Assembly (NCBI GenBank): GCA_963924555.1
Contig: OZ004585.1
Location: 3,857,488 to 3,921,487, forward strand
From: Crambe crambe
Taxonomy: Eukaryota > Porifera > Demospongiae > Poecilosclerida > Crambeidae
Reading direction: 5' to 3'
DNA: 64,000 nucleotides
The position numbers were made by a program, and so were the translations under genes. This document shows, piece after piece, positions 1-12,700 of the stretch. Numbering within the stretch: the first letter of the stretch is position 1; every line of letters starts with the position of its first letter. Below the pieces are notes generated by a model, which saw nothing but the letters and a program-made list of their open reading frames with translations, made no database searches and was not told the origin of the DNA.

Positions 1-86
1 TGTACTTATCTGCAGTAAGAGATTTAGCAATCAGTTGTGAATTCTATGCATTTCTACTATTTGGATAACTGTAGGAATGCTTCATT

Positions 87-254
87 ACAGTGGAACCTCA
101 CTAGTAAGACCACCCCATGGGACTGCCCGAAACTGGTCTTTATTGAGGTATTCTCAGTTTTGAATATATTGTATTTAAATACTAATGTAAATTTGGGACT
201 GGTCTCTGGTTCTGCATGTTTATGAGGTGGTCTTAAGCATGTACCTCCAACTGT
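87..254. repeat. foldback element, ACAGTGGAACCTC family
   Basis: The left end reads TACAGTGGAACCTCACTAG and the right end reads as a diverged inverted copy ending in CCTCCAACTGTAT. Both arms continue into AAGACCACC. Related stretches begin near 650 (ACAGTGGAAGCTG) and 63664 (CACAGTGGAACCTCC). The latter two share the downstream phrase TTGTCCTTTGTTGAGAGG, so this is a dispersed MITE-like family. Confidence 0.4.
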
Positions 255-896
255 ATTACGTTAAATCCCAAGTCTTTAGCTTGATGATCAATGCAAGAGT
301 ATCACGCATATGTGGGAGTAGGAAATCTGTGGCCCTAGTCTCGCACGCCAGCCTACATAATTCCTCTAGGTAATAGGGTGAGACTGTTGTCCTTGCTTAT
401 TGAGAAATGAATTATAGGAGCATGAACGTCTAATGTGTTGTCTTAGGATAAAAGATAAACAGCATTAGTGCATACCAAAGAACAGGGTAATCATCACTGG
501 TAGTGTATGGATTTAAATAAAAAACCCAATTATTAGATTTAAATTCAATTGTGTCCTCCCTATGTCACACCTATGCACAAACTTGTAAGTCCATCCTCCC
601 ACGAACACAAACATTAAGTGCTGACAGTGCTATAACATTGTTCAAATATACAGTGGAAGCTGCGAGTAGTGGACATGGTGACCCAAGTACGTATGACCCT
701 CGGGATCCAGCCTTTGAGAGGTTGCCCTATTTTTGTGTGCCTGTATAATAAGTTTAATTATAGTTTTAGATTGTCCTTTGTTGAGAGGTTTATCCTCTTT
801 CATAGTGTCTTTTTATGAATATGACTGACTAAGTTGTAATTGTCTGGACAAATAGAAAAATGGCCAGTAGCCAGCAGTAATATTGCACAATGGAGA

Positions 897-1010
897 TAGT
901 CCACAGATCAAAGGAGAGACCCAGGTCTCTCTTTTTTACCTTTCAGGGATATAGCAGAGAGACCTGGGTCTCTCCTTTTTACTTTTCAGGGATATACGTA
1001 GCAGAGACCT
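897..1010. repeat. two tandem units carrying a GAGACC/GGTCTC palindrome
   Basis: Two head-to-tail units of about 57 bp each contain GAGAGACCYRGGTCTCTC, then a T-run, then TTTCAGGGATATA. A third partial unit follows at about 1001. Each unit can form a short perfect hairpin. Confidence 0.5.
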
Positions 1011-2750
1011 GGATCCTGCTCAGGGTTGGTGGCTGTGGTTATGTAATGTCAATGCACCTTTTGATATTAATTTTATAAATTATTACTGTTCCTTTATCAT
1101 GAACCAGTGAATCTGATTGTTAATCCATTGAAGGTATAGGATATCATACTTCTTTTTTTTTTGCAGTAAATATACGGAGTCCTCTTTAAACTTTAATGAG
1201 ATGTGATTCCTAGTTCAAGGTTCAATCACTACACTCACTTCATTTTGGTAAGTTTCTTTTGAGCTAGTCTCTACCAGTGGAATACTACTAGGTTAAATTG
1301 GCTTATGAGGATTGAAGATATAGCATATAATGACTGATATTTGAGCACTATTAATTCAGCCATGCTAAGTGTACTGGCAGGTGTGGCAGCTGTACGCATG
1401 TACATTACGTCATAAATGATAAAGGATTTGCTCTATGTATGTACAAGGTACATTTCATAAATATGGCTTGCTGCTTTGGATCACAGGAGGTATATCTTGA
1501 ATTCATTCATAGACTGATTAGACTGGGGTTTGATTGGAAGTACAAAGTGCTTTGGTTGTCAGGGTGTCAGTACATAGAATGGGGTAAGACACCACCATAA
1601 AATAAAAAATGTTTTTAATTTTATTTGGGGGGGGGGGTCATTATAATGCTATTGTTCATTCAAATAGTTCTACTTGCATTCCAATTATGTCACTTTAACT
1701 ATTAAGGTGCTAGTCTTCGTGATGTTGGATCGTGTGGAATCAGTGGAAACCACTCACTCCTAATATGAAGGGAGCTCTATTTTTCAGCTACTGGTTGCCT
1801 CCAGAATGTGAGTTTCAATAGTCCAGAGTGCCATGACTGGTTGATTTTGTGTAACAAAATTAATGACAGGACTTACAGGGTATTGTGATATGTACATATA
1901 AAAAGACAGTGTTAATTGAGCTAGCTACAGCTAGAACTTGTAAGAGCTGGTTGGCCATCTTTGTGGCCAGGTGATCATCCATTTGACTCCTTTTTTTCAA
2001 ACTGGTATTAATTTGTTCAGTACATATGTATCCAATGCATCTGCTTCAATGTCAAGGCTGACTCTTTTAGGACAACTCTTTAATTGAACATCTTTTTTAT
2101 TAATGTCAAGATAAAAGGAAACTTCTGTAGTTGGATGACAACAAAGGACAGTCTTCCTACCACTCCTAGGAATCTATGTCAGTCCTTCCATTCATGCTCT
2201 TGTTTCGTGACAGCTTGGCATTTGGTCCTTAAACATAATATATATTTTTGAAGTTCGATCATAACGATACAAAGCTTAAAGTGATTCTCCTGATTAAGGA
2301 TAACTAATGCAGTTACACAGTCCAAAGAACATTATTGAAATGACTCTGAAGTGTACTACTTGAGAGCATGCTCACTATAAATTTGAGTCCTAATGAACTG
2401 ATGATAGTGAGTGTGCACACCATCTTCCCTTCCTGAACAAGCCTTGTGAGTATTGGTAGCACATGATTATGATACTGAACTTGAGTATTATGAATTTGGG
2501 ATTAATGTTGATATGCACACTTTTTATTGGAGTTGAATTGACAATATTATTGTGTGCTACTTTACTCTCTCCCTCTCCACATTTGTGTTCATTTTGATGA
2601 GTACTAACTTGTGAGCGAAGCGAGCCACTAGGGGGTAGAATGAGAAGGTACTATTGTATTTCTTGTATTTCCGGTTCCATCCTTTGCAATAGGGTGATGT
2701 CATCAGCTAAAGCTTCACTCACTGGGCCACAATGCTTTGCATTTCCCTAG

Positions 2751-2882
2751 TACCGTATAGTGCAATATTTTCGTGGGTGAAAATTTTCGTGGATTTCGTG
2801 GTTTTGAAAAAGAATAAGGGATTCACATCAATATTTGCAAAACCACGAAAATTTTGACCCACGAAATTTTTTTGCTATGTGC
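2751..2882. mobile_element. MITE, TACCGTATAG family, copy 1
   Basis: The arms are near-perfect inverted repeats built on TACCGTATAGTGCAATATTT, CGTGGGT and TTTTCGTGGTTTTG. The same element recurs at about 13156-13313 and 17446-17594 inside introns of gene A. No coding capacity. Confidence 0.7.
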
Positions 2883-4003
2883 ATCGCATTGAGAGCTACC
2901 TACGTAGGTCCTGCCAGTCAAAATAGTTCCCACAAAATTAGGGTAGACATCATAGGGTTTCTAAATTCTTTCATTGCGAATGGACTGATTAGTATCATTC
3001 TTTGTTTTATTGTTGAACGGTGAATTCTGTGGTCTAACAAAACTGTGTGAATTCATAGAGTTTGTGAGAAAGTACAACTTGACTGCACCTTTTGTCTCTG
3101 AAGGCATGCACCGACACATGGGAATATCAGTCACTGGTGATTCACAATAGTTAGTATGGAAATGGAAGTATATGGTTGGTAGTTCTAATGGTGCATACAG
3201 TCTTTTTACATACCACAACCCTACCCAGAATTCTTGAGTGATGGCCGATATTTATTTTCCCAATGACCACTTTATAACACTGTTCATTAGGGGTGTCCTG
3301 ATCAAAACCATCACTGATATGTAGTACAAGCCAATAGTACAGTAAGAATAATGAGTGGTGGCTGAAATAACCAAGTGGTGGCCAAAATGGCCACTGTTGA
3401 CCAGTGTGGGCAGAACCCTGCATACCAAGTAGATAAACCTCTTGCTTCTTTTTCTAGAATCTACAAGGTGTTAATAATTTTTCTACTTGGTAGCTATGAT
3501 ATACATTTGGGCCTTGGGAAAAAAAAAACTTCTTCCTATCACGTCACAGACCAAACTCACAGTTCTGTATTTAAAAAAAAACATGATTGTTATTCTGTGG
3601 ATTTTGGTACAGCATCATTATGGATACAGCATTAAAAAGTTTAGTGTTATCATTTCAACTTGACATAACTGATGCGTCTGATCTGTACTCCTGACTTACA
3701 AGTTTTCAGTCCAAAATACACAGCACTGTAACTGTAGCAGGACACTGTGAAGTACTGGCAGCAGTGTCTCCTATTCAGTTGAATGTCACTATCGTCCATC
3801 GACATCAATCTATGTTTCCTCTGTTCTATCTGCTAATGTTGCGAGATCCTTGACTGCAGTGCCTGCCATTCTCCCTAAGTAATTCATCTTTGTATTGATA
3901 GCTTTACCAAACAAGACAGGTGGCGTCGTCGTGTGTTGCATGCAGCTCTGCACGTATCACAGATGCAACAGTGATTACTCACATAGGTTTGGTTGGGATG
4001 GTG

Positions 4004-4062
4004 CTAGCCTCGTTCCCAGGCTCTCAGTTCCTGTTTCACTGAGAGCCTGGGAACGAGGCTAG
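4004..4062. repeat. perfect 25-bp stem-loop with CTAGCCTCGTTCCCAGG arms
   Basis: Positions 4004-4028 and 4038-4062 are exact reverse complements around a 9-base loop. Fragments of the same phrase (GAGCCTGGGTATGAGGCTAG) occur near 60052, so this is probably the end or remnant of a dispersed element. Confidence 0.75.
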
Positions 4063-4673
4063 GATGGTGCAGACTCTTCTAGGCAGTGATGTCTGTCACT
4101 AGCATGCAAGTTTGTCTACAGACGAAAGTTTAGTTGAAATGAAACTGTCAGTAAATACACCTTAATTGCTATAATTATCATCGAAGTTCAATGTGTGTCT
4201 ATGTAGATCATGGATACAGTAACAGGCTAAATGTGGTACATATTTATTATGCAGGCATCTTTCATTCTTAAAATGTTAAGCTAGTGAAAAATGTGATGAA
4301 ATCTTTTAAAAGTACAATGCCTTTGGGCTCACACTCTTTTGTCATAACACCCACTCATATTTATATTGATGGTTGTCCTCAAAGAAGTATTCATCATGTA
4401 CGTACGTAGGTCGAGAGACATAACCCACTCCTCCTTTTCAGATTCCATTGTGGTCATTAAGGGTCCTACTTATCTCTATTGGTCCAGGTCCTCCAGTCTA
4501 AGTGTCACGAAAATTAATGGTATGCAAGTATGCTTTGATTTTTAGTCCTTAATCAGGTGCTCAGTCTCATGAAGCCACCTATTCTCCAGTAAGACACCAA
4601 TAAGAGCCTATGGAGAATAAGATACCACCTTATAGAAAACATTTGAAATTCACCATTTTCTAAACAAGTAAGA

Positions 4674-4833
4674 TACTCTCAATGGGGTTCTTCATGGAAT
4701 TAAAAATCCTTGGGATGATGTAAATAATCACCCCGGCTTCGCCTCGGCAATCATTTCGGTCTTCACTGAGGTGATCATTTGCATCATTTTCGGTCTTTAA
4801 TTCCATGAAGAACCCCCGGCCATTGAGAGAGTA
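4674..4833. mobile_element. foldback MITE, about 160 bp
   Basis: The left arm TACTCTCAATGGGGTTCTTC, continuing through CATGGAATTAAA, is matched in reverse complement by the right arm ending in ATTGAGAGAGTA. The inner arms continue with TGATGTAAATAATCACC and GGTGATCATTTGCATCA. The open frame inside it is a by-product of the palindrome. Confidence 0.65.
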
Positions 4834-4978
4834 TTTGTGTATCACATGGTGTTATGCTTGAATAGTTTTGAGTTCATCATAGCTTAGCAGCACATTCTTT
4901 CCCACCAGTTGGGGATGATCCACTTGAAAACTCCTCCAACCTACTACGTAAGCTTATACTGTGAATGTTTGCATACAG

Positions 4979-5780
4979 GGCTACAAGAACAGATTTTGTT
5001 ATCAAGCAAATGTTCATCCTTTTTATGTTGGATTGACGTCTCTAAAAATCTGGTCCTTTGATAGTGATTAAAAATGATCAGGCACCAACTGATGTGGCAG
5101 CCTGAGGCAGTGGCTTGCACTCCTGCCAATCTCTCAGTAGTTTTACCAGTCAATGGAACACTGGCTTTACAGCTGCTAGCATGCTGTGTAGCTAGGCAGA
5201 ACTGGTACATATATGTAGGTACATACAATGATCAGGATTCAGTCCAAACCAACAGGATAAACTATGTAGTAGATTCTTTATTTTATGTAGCCTTTTCAGT
5301 TGGCCAATTAGATCCATTGCAAAGAGCAGTGCCAGTGCCAGTGCCAGAATAGCTGAATGCATACAGAGTCTGGTTACTGCTGGCCGTGGGTGAGGAGAAT
5401 TTAAATGCTGTGCCATGTTATTTAAGAGATTTGTTACCTTATGGAGTCTGATCTAACCACATAGCTTCACTCTGCCTACGTTATTTAAATGTACTTGAGA
5501 CTTCTAAGGAATATCTGAATGGTGCTGTATTTTATGCTCCTTGGCATGCATTGGCTTGTAATTAAACACGGTTTGTACTTTTACTGTTTGGTGACATCAT
5601 TATTGAATGCCTATAAATATAGAGCTGTGACTGCAGCAAATTTGTTTCCTACTGAGAACTGAGCAATTCAGAAAAACTTAGAGAAAGAGTTGAAGTGAAT
5701 TCTGATGTTCTAGAGTGCTGGACTATTGTTGCACTTGAGCAGCATTATAGCTTAACGCTTGCTGAAGTATTTCAGCTGTG
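4979..5780 (+). pseudogene. possible decayed coding stretch, unrecognised
   Basis: An open 30-codon reading follows an acceptor-like TTTGCATACAG and ends at a TAA near 5071. A second frame around 5362-5775 reads protein-like for long runs (RVWLLLAVGEENL, VLETSKEYLNGAVFYAPW, SDVLECWTIVALEQHYSL) but is broken by several stops. No family is recognised with confidence. The tryptophan-leucine-rich phrase is loosely reminiscent of RUN domains. It may be an old gene fragment, or chance. It overlaps the proposed promoter and 5' UTR of gene A. Confidence 0.18.
5612..5619 (+). promoter_or_regulatory. possible TATA box of gene A
   Basis: TATAAATA lies 209 bases upstream of the start codon of the plexin-like gene, with a TCCTACTGAGA stretch about 30 bases further on that could serve as initiator. 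Inferred from position and motif only. Confidence 0.3.
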
Positions 5781-5828
5781 GTAGTCAGTTGTGTAATAGA
5801 TCTAGCTGTGTGCAGAGAACGCATCAAC

Positions 5829-6749
5829 ATGATCTTATCGTTGCTACTTCTACTTCAGGTGCAATCCTTGCTCCAACCTTGTCAGAGCATCACATCTCCA
5901 AAAGTTCGATTTGCTCTGAACAAGACATCATCTGACATATTAGTCCACAATGCAAAAGTACTTGCATATGCAGGAAGAGCAGTGCACATCTTCAATGCAA
6001 CTCTCTCTCCACTGGATGAGTACAGCAAAAGCAATAACATATCTGGACTTGTATCAATGGATGATTCTTCAGAGGTTGTCTGCCTCTCAAATGGATATTG
6101 CCATCTTCAGGTGAACCTGGGTGATTACGATTATGGATTGTCGTTAGAAGATGATTTTGCTCATAAAGTTAGAAATGTTGCTCTTCCTGACGCTAAGATC
6201 GCAATGTCGCGTATTGCTGACACTGTCTACATAGGCAGTAGTGGTGGAGCAGGTACTTCAAGAAGGAAGATCCAGATTAGCAAACTGCAGGTCGATCACT
6301 TGGAATACGTGATACGCTTGAAGGGATTCAGTACTAATTTCATTACAAGCCAACATTTCATCTCCAGGAGATTTTTTCATAGTTTTTATGACGGTGGATA
6401 TGTATATTTCCTTGCAGTGGATCAGTCCAGGGTTTCTTCAGACAGTGGAGTAAAGATTATCAGAATGTGCCACATGGATGGAAGCAGTGTGAATGCAATG
6501 GAAGCTATGTTCGAGATTAAAATCGACTGTGGTCGTTTGGCTGGTAATGTCAGCATCGTCAGTTTCTCAAAGATCGGCAAGATGATTGTTTTAGGCGTGA
6601 GTGGACCCGGTAGTGATAAAATATGTGCTTTCGACGTAGCTGAAGTGAACAGTAACCTCACACTTGCCTACAATCAGTGTTTAGCTGGATCGCTCAATTT
6701 CACCATTCCTTGGTACAGAGAGGTACTGAATTGTATGGGATTTCAAAGG
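5829..6749 (+). CDS. gene A exon 1: signal peptide and most of the Sema domain
   Basis: A 921-base exon encodes 307 residues in one block. Cysteine pairs such as EVVCLSNGYCHLQ fit the Sema propeller pattern. It ends at AAAGG|GTGAGT in phase 0. The Sema fold continues through exons at 7343-7561 and 9200-9319. At about 395 residues after the signal peptide it is somewhat shorter than typical Sema domains, so a small exon may have been missed in the 7.6-9.2 kb intron. Confidence 0.7.
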
Positions 6750-9700
6750 GTGAGTATTACAACTGAAGTAGCAGTGTCATATCACTGCATCAAAATATGA
6801 ATTTTTAATGCCATGAATTGAACATGGACTGCAGCCAATTAAATCTGATCAATTAAGGAAACTTGGTGTGATTATAAGAATAATCCTTATGGTTAATATT
6901 TACTAATACATTTTCCCTCATTAGTTGCTGTGCAATTAATCCCTAATTACACTCGTAGTTATAATTGCACTCTACAAAGAAAATTACTTCCCAATAAAGG
7001 ATGTGTTGATGCACTGAAAGTAAACTAGTAATTATGTAGTACTCTTGACTGTGGTAAATTTGAAATCTCTTGTCCCAATTAGCATGTCCATAGTACATAA
7101 TTTATATGATTGTTATAACGTCACTATTAATTTTCATGAATTGAGTATCAGGGGCAGATATTCGAAAGGGAGAGGTCCAATTCTGATATTGTAGCCTGTC
7201 CTATGTCCATGGTGAAGGGGAGGGATGTGTCCCTAGGTACTAACATGATATTTTGAAAAAGGAGGCCTGGATCCCCTTCTATATCAGTCCCTGGGTATAA
7301 TATTATTGTCAATTATTAATGATTTGATTGTCTCCTTTACAGACTGCCAGGTCAGAGTGCAATTTCGGGTCACCAAATGACCTCCATTTCATTCGTCCTG
7401 GTGTATTAGTGTCGCCTAACTCTGTCACGTCCAAAGTCTTATTGAATCTGGATGCTCTGGATGCTGGAGTTCAGGAGTTCACCGCTGCTGCACTCGTGCA
7501 AATTGAAGGACTGCAATATTTTTATATCGCTCTCTCTGGTTCTGCAAGTAGGATAGTAAAGGTATCAAATTTTTGTACCTTGCATAATAATAGAAAAGTT
7601 AACTCAGTGACTTTATAATGAGAGGTCTAGTCCTTTATTGAAGGAACTCGGTGACTTTATAATGAGAGGTTGAGTCCTTTATTGAAGGAACTCAGTGATT
7701 TATAATGAGAGGTTGAGTCCTTTATTGAAGGGTTAATTAGTGAGCCTTCTACTGTGAGAGATTAGTCAGTTCTTTGGCTCTGCAAGTGGGTATCTTAAGT
7801 CTTTGTCATACCTTAATACAAATTCAGTGAATCCTGTATTGAAAGCCTTCTTAGTTCAGTAAGATATTGTACCTTATATATTGTATTGCGAGTCCTTAAT
7901 AGAGAAGTAGTTAATTCAGTGAATATTTATTGTATTAAGAGGTAATTCAGTTGTGTCCTGTATTGAAGGGAACCCTTAATAATTAATGAGGTAATTAATG
8001 AGTTGAGTCCTTTATTGAAAGGTTACCTATTAGGAAGAAGCAAATCGTTTAGTCCATTGTGATTGTGTCGTTTTGAGGAAATACATAGTATACGTACATG
8101 TACCTATGCATGTGGTACAATTATCATAGTGTTCCCCCCGGTATACTAAATGCAAGGCGGGCCACCCCGTTTGGATATAGAACTTCAAAAGAAAGTGGGC
8201 TGGGTCTATGGCACTAATTGAATATTTATCTTAAGCACCTTATTTGAAAGTACAGGTAGGGGAGACTCTGTTAGGTGTCTCATGTTGCAGCACGAGAGGG
8301 GTTGGTGATCACATCTTCTTGATTGAAATAATTATGTGTTGCTTGGTTCAGTTTTCAATTGAGTGAATGCGTACGTAGGTACAAGCAGAACTGGTCAGTG
8401 ATGACTCTCTAATATGGTCATTTCTAGGGCACCTGTACTGGAGGTGGTTCCTTTACAGAGACCTATGTAGTATACAACGAGTGACCTTATTGTAGAAGAG
8501 GTGTCAGGCTCCACTTTAAGGGAGTGGGGAGTCTCTAGGAGTTAAGGAAAAATTTGTTTGCAGTGGAGGTTGTATGTACTTTATGCCATGGTGACAGAAG
8601 TTTAATAAGTCTCTAGGAGTGAAGGAAATTAGTTTGCGGCGGGGGTTGTATGGCCGTGGTGGTGAAAGTTTAATAGAAATAAGTCTCTAGGAGTGAAGGA
8701 AAATTTGTTTGCAGCGGGGAGTTGTATGTGCTTTTATGCCGTGAGCAAGGTTGAGTTTGTAATCAGGCTGTTTTAATATTAGTCACAGTCCATTGAGCTA
8801 AGACACTCTCGTAATAATCATTTGAGCATTGAAACAATCAAGCCATTCTTACTAGCAACTAATAGTGTATTGATTTCAAATGAGTATGGATGGAGTCGAG
8901 TTGTTCTTACCATCAAATGTGTATAGGAAGGGTACATGGATTCAAACAATTTCAGCTTTTTAGTCTCCTATTCACGACTTAACGCCGAATAAAGCAGCCC
9001 ATTCCTGACTGAGTAGTTAAGGCATGTTTTTACACCTCTGAAAATAATTCCTGGGGCTCCACGTATACTGCAGCCCATTTCTGACCAAGTATGTATGCAC
9101 GTACTTAAGGCATCTTATTGTGTTTTCCACCTCTGTATTGATTGTTGGCTTCCAGGTGTGGATATTCTAATGTTTCTTTTTTCTTCTTCACTATTTCAGT
9201 ATCAACTTACTAGTGGTAACAATTCCTATTTGAGAAAGTTGTCTGTTCTTGATGTGCCTTCTTCTGTGTCGAGGATGAAGGGTGGTTCAGACTATCTCTA
9301 TGTAGCCACAGAACACGAGGTAAGCATGGGAAGTTCTTTGGTATGTTATTTCTAATACATGCAAAAATAGGTGCATAGTCCATACCTTCAATTGGCTAAT
9401 TTCAAGTGTATGAAAGTCTAAAATTGTTTAGTGTGAACAACAAACAAACAAACAAACAAACAAACAAATAAACAAAGTATAAAAAAAGAAGAAAGAAACA
9501 CAGCAAGCAAATAAACCTATCCATTTGACAAAAGCCTGTAGGATGATTTTGATATTATAACCTGAAAATGCTGGCCAGCAGCATACATGCCTATGATTCT
9601 GATATAGCCTGAAGTGGTGGCCAGCAGCACGATGCTTATTGTATTGCACCAATGCACATATAAGGCTACTCAGCAAGCAGAAAAAAATTTTTTTTAGCAC

Positions 9701-12700
9701 TTAATGGTTGATCTAATGCATTCTTATTAAATATTTATTACTGTAGATAATGGGATTTGAGGTCGATGGCTGCCAATCTTTTGTGAATTGTAGCTCTTGT
9801 ACTGAGAGTGTAGATCCTGGGTGTGGCTGGTGTAATTTGGAAGGAAAGTGCAGTCACCGTGGCTCCTGTAGGCGTGGAGACCTGAGGGGTCGTTGGGTAC
9901 AACAGGAGGGTCTCTGTTTGTCAAGGAGTTTTGAATTTGAGAAGAAACACTTTGCACTGGATAGTTTAGGCAAAGTAAGTGATTGATAATAATGTCACAA
10001 GGTACGTATATGTAGTTTAGACTGGGTGTGTCTGGTCAGTGGAGTGAGCCCCATAGGAGGTGGAGGCATTTAATCACGACTGTCGTTTCCACATTAATTT
10101 TGATGATGAACATCATGGAGCATGTATGCTCGTTCCACAGAGGTCTAGATTTTCCGGTATGCAGTTTAGACTGTGTATTTAGTAAGTGGAGTGGGTCCCA
10201 CACTAACAGGTTAGTCATGACTGGCACATTTAGTGATGAACATCACAGAGAAACTGAGCATGGTTCATGCTTGTCCCACAATGATCTGGATTTTCCTGGT
10301 GAACAGTGAGTTTAGAATAGAACATTAAAAAAAGGAGGAATGAAAAGATTGCAGGGTGTGTGTGGGAGAACTGTGGAGAGTGTGTGTTGATTGGACTGGA
10401 TGGACTGACTGCTACACGACTAGACACAATAAAATTTAATATGCACCTCCTGCAGCTCATTAGTCTAAATTGTTTTCTGCTTTGATTCCAAATTAATTGA
10501 TTCGTAGGAAATGATTTGACTTGCTTTATTAAGACACATTGGTGAATGCTGCTTTTAAAAATTTGACTGACACATTGGTGAATTAGAGAACTGGTCTAAG
10601 AATTACAGTTTTCATACAGTGCCAACCATCTTTTTTTTGAATAAAACATTGGTGAATGCTGCTTTTAATCAAAATTAATTAATTTGTAGAACAATATTTT
10701 GACTTGCTTATTGGTGAATTAGAGAACTGGTCTAAAAATTACAATTTTCACACAGTGCTAACCATCTTTTTTTTTTTGAATATATCAAACACTAGCAACA
10801 CTTCTCATTTTCTACACAGTTGAAGCTTGTGTTTGGATCTACGACTGCATCATTTCCTGAGGTAGTGCAGAACGAAACTTATCGCTGTGCATGTGCAACA
10901 CCTGATCGCAATTGGTCGGTTCCCTTGACTCACTCTGGCTTGGATTCTTTCTGTGACTTGTCAAGTGGGACACTGTCTATCACTGCAGATGAAGGAATGG
11001 GTACTGAAGCTAACACTTTATTTTATGCTGTATTGAATCTGTGTGTACTACATAAACTTATAAGATGGCAGAGCTCCCTTTTTTATAGGAATGGTTGTTG
11101 CTGCTGTACGTACGTAGATGGACTTATGACAGATCCCATTTAAAAAATTTTATTTAGGCATGAGAATTTCGGTTGTTGCTGACATAGATGGACTTATAGA
11201 CCTAACAATGCTCAATCCTATCACCATCCACAACTGCTCCTTGAATCTAAGGTAACACTAATAGTGCACCACTTAGCAGCATACATATGTGCATATGTAC
11301 GTACGTAGCCTGAAGAGTTCAATTTCAGACATCCATTTCTAAGGTATAAAATTTCACTTACATAGATACATCCTGAATTAAAACAACCCTACTCTTTGAA
11401 TGAACAGGTTGATTTCAAGGGGGGGGGGTGTCGTGAAGTGTCTTTTTTTTGACAGCCTACCTCCATATTTTGAAACCATACCCCCTTGAAATCCACCAGA
11501 TCATTCACTGTTAGTAATGTATAATATAAATACCTATTAAATCACCTTTGTACCTATAAAAATGCACCTATTATTCCCTTTAAAATGCTAACGTTTAGTT
11601 TGAAGAGTGTTTGTAGCTCATGTTGGCTCTCTTCAATACATTATTAGGCAGTTAAAAATAAATTACTTGTTTAATGGACTTCTAAACTTTGTATATCCTC
11701 AGTATACTGCCCAGTATACTGCTGTTTATTTTTGTATACTAGAAATACAAATTCAAAGAGATGCCATTACAGTATGTAGCATAGTATACTGAGATGCCAT
11801 TACAGTATGTAGCATAGTATACTGAGATGCCATTACATAGTATACTGAGATGCCATTACAGTATGTAGCATAGTATACTGAGATGCCATTACAGTATGAT
11901 GCATAGTATACTGAGATGCCATTACAGTATGTAGCATAGTATACTGAGATGCCATTACAGTATGTAACATAGTATACTGAGATGCCATTACAGTATGATG
12001 CATAGTATACTGAGGTAGTTTGTTTAAGTTTATTTCATCCTGCCTACCTATAAGAAAGGAGAAAAAATCTGTTTGAACAAATGATTTATTTGGAACTGCC
12101 TTACGTATGTACAAAATTTCTTTTCTATATTTGTGTAGATGTAGCGATTGTGAAAGAGTTGTTGCTTGTGGCTGGTGTCCTTACAAGAGACGGTGCATGG
12201 GAACTGGTCAATTGTGTCGTCACCAACGAAGTTGGATCACCAGAGAAGGAGATAATGTATAATTATTTGGCTCTTAAATTTCTATTTCACCACATACCTT
12301 GTGTTCAGAGACAAACAGTTGTATTTCAATCAGATTTATGTGTGCTTATGCAATGCAATTTCAATGACTATGCATAATAATTTTAATAATGCCTCCCCTC
12401 GTAATGGAGCTGAAATGAACAGTCACAATGAAATGAGGATAATTAATAAACATGAAAACTTTGTACTCTGATTCCATAGTAACCATAACAGAGGTCCGCT
12501 AACCAGCTCATAACTTTCTTGTTTTTTGTATAGATCACCACAACAAAGTGTCCAGTGGTGCTGCCAGCATCGGGAGGACGCTATGTGCTACCTATAGGTG
12601 TGGCAGAAAACATGTCACTAATTACTAGGAACATCCCCCCTCCAGTGAGTGTCAATTATTTATCTAACCTCCTTCCATGTTTAATAGCCAAGTGATTAAT

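Larger units (their letters stand above)
1..5600. other. intergenic region upstream of gene A
   Basis: No convincing coding exon was found over most of this stretch. Short open frames lack domain content or paired splice sites. It holds several foldback elements, listed separately, plus a poly-G run near 1626-1637. Composition is AT-rich, like the introns further on. Confidence 0.5.

Noticed and set aside
5778-5828. Extension of gene A upstream of ATG 5829
   Set aside because: The frame is open but has no ATG, and MILSLLLLLQVQSLL at 5829 is a clean signal peptide start.
9428-9700. Minus-strand frame with FFF/CLFVCLF runs
   Set aside because: Created by the AAAC microsatellite and poly-T.
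11833-12114. Repetitive minus-strand open frame (YTMLHTVMAS units)
   Set aside because: It is the translation of a minisatellite; no splice sites or domain.
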